Of a stretch of 5,183 nucleotides of DNA, positions 4,372-5,183 are shown in pieces (within the stretch, counting starts at the first letter, position 1; every line of letters starts with the position of its first letter). A model generated the notes under the pieces. That model was not told the DNA's origin and searched no databases. It saw only the letters and a program-made list of their open reading frames with translations. Source of the stretch: CAYGZA01 sp964354135 (GTDB lineage Bacteria; Planctomycetota; Planctomycetia; Pirellulales; Thermoguttaceae); the NCBI GenBank assembly GCA_964354135.1, contig CAYGZA010000398.1:1-5183 (forward strand), in the 5' to 3' direction. A program made the position numbers and the translations under genes.

Positions 4372-5183
4372 TCACGGCGCCACCGAGGCCTCCACCTCGA
4401 CGCGGGCGGCCTCCGGGGGGAGTACGACCGTGTCGCGGGCCGTGCCCAACTCGGCCGGCTTCCCGTTGATGCGGATCGAAGTCACCTTGCCTTCCGTTCG
4501 AAGCCGCAGCCGGACGGCAGACGGCCGGTAGCGGGTCGGCAGCTCGATCGTCCCTGAAATCCGCCCGAGTTCGCTCTTGAGGGTAAAGCTCGTTGGCCCG
4601 AAGCGGGTCTGGAGCCGGTCCACCCGGATTTCGTTCCCCGGCGCAAGCCAGACCCGCGGCGTGGCCCGGCAATACGTCAACTCGTTGCCTTCATCGTAGC
4701 AGAGCATGCCGGTCAGCAGGCGGGTATAGTATCCCATCGGCCAGGGGGACAGGTCGTAGACCCGGTTCGCACCCCACGATCGGTGCTCATAGGTCGTGAG
4801 TGTTTGCCGGGAACTCTCATTCGCCAGGGCGCTGTAGAAGGTGTAGACGGCGTGTTCCGGCCGGTCGCGGCGAAGATAGCCGCATGCGTGGCCGAGGAAA
4901 TGTCCTTCGTCGGCCAGGTTGGGGGCCATCACGAAGAGGTTGTCCTCGAGATTGGCCAACACCCAATCCTCCATCGGGTCGCCGGGCGGGATGATCCCCG
5001 AGTCGAGAATCCCTTCCAGGCCGCCGTCGACCACGGCGGCATACCACATTTTCTCTTCATGCCCTTCCGACTCCAGATAGCCGGGCACATAGGGAACGAA
5101 GCTGCCATCGTTGAGGCGAACGGGCTCCCGTTGCCGCGTGGCCAGACGCAGGCCCCGGAGCACCGAGCGGCGATAATCGTCGG
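4372..5183 (-). CDS. C-terminal part of a large six-hairpin glycosidase-like protein (5' end outside window)
   Basis: The frame is open through the right edge; I read the codons for DDYRRS before the GTG at 5163, so that GTG is internal and not a start. About 270 residues are visible. The first 150 are rich in aromatic residues and helices (VPYVPGYLESEGHEEKMWY, PMEDWVLANLEDNLFVMAPNLADEGHFLG, EHAVYTFYSALANESSRQTLTTYEHRSW, PWPMGYYTRLLTGMLCYDEG), like the later hairpins of an alpha/alpha-toroid carbohydrate enzyme. The rest (VWLAPGNEIRVDRLQTRFGPTSFTL, GTIELPTRYRPSAVRLRLRTEGKVTSIRINGKP) reads as a beta-sandwich of the sort that closes such enzymes. A role in polysaccharide breakdown is likely, but catalytic residues cannot be assigned and the family is uncertain. 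The stop at 4372 lies 30 bp from the end of the convergent regulator gene. Confidence 0.7.
   Translation of the reverse strand, partial: DDYRRSVLRGLRLATRQREPVRLNDGSFVPYVPGYLESEGHEEKMWYAAVVDGGLEGILDSGIIPPGDPMEDWVLANLEDNLFVMAPNLADEGHFLGHACGYLRRDRPEHAVYTFYSALANESSRQTLTTYEHRSWGANRVYDLSPWPMGYYTRLLTGMLCYDEGNELTYCRATPRVWLAPGNEIRVDRLQTRFGPTSFTLKSELGRISGTIELPTRYRPSAVRLRLRTEGKVTSIRINGKPAELGTARDTVVLPPEAARVEVEASVAP

Noticed and set aside
3729..4469. 246-codon plus-strand frame overlapping the response regulator
   Set aside because: It is an off-frame shadow; receiver and helix-turn-helix motifs lie in the other frame.

Overview
The window is GC-rich, densely coded bacterial chromosome with short intergenic gaps and weak or unconventional Shine-Dalgarno sites. 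Several features point to Planctomycetota: an ScpB protein with a long acidic tail, a secreted protein of unknown function ending in a 'FEATDAD' type domain that I associate with planctomycete genomes, a FixJ-like regulator, and palindromic intergenic repeats. The phylum is an inference from protein style; no rRNA or other marker gene is present.

Layout, left to right. (1) Positions 1-860, minus strand: two tandem DUF488-family genes. The upstream one (249-860) is complete. The downstream one (1-333) is cut by the left edge and starts inside the end of the first, with an 85-nt overlap and its own GGAGG ribosome site. (2) Positions 948-1979, minus strand: scpB, a condensin accessory subunit, fused in frame to an extreme Asp/Glu tail. 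A GTG with a good ribosome site lies just before the tail, so the tail may also be made separately. (3) Positions 1980-2477: spacer rich in palindromes, including a 110-bp nested inverted repeat with REP-like GTAG heads. (4) Positions 2478-3233, minus strand: a secreted or membrane-anchored protein with a Pro-rich middle and a conserved C-terminal domain of unknown function. (5) Positions 3234-3669: divergent control region with a candidate promoter on each strand and a GAAC-N4-GTTC palindrome. (6) Positions 3670-4341, plus strand: a FixJ/LuxR-type response regulator whose receiver has lost several catalytic residues. (7) Positions 4372-5183, minus strand: the C-terminal part of a large protein resembling six-hairpin glycosidases, open at the right edge and convergent with the regulator.

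The genes do not form one obvious pathway. The minus-strand series from the secreted protein through scpB to the DUF488 pair may be partly co-transcribed, but the repeat-filled gap before scpB suggests a separate promoter there. I see no CRISPR array, tRNA, rRNA, transposase or recognisable defence operon. The most unusual items are the ScpB-acidic tail arrangement, the degenerate receiver, and the REP-like nested palindrome.
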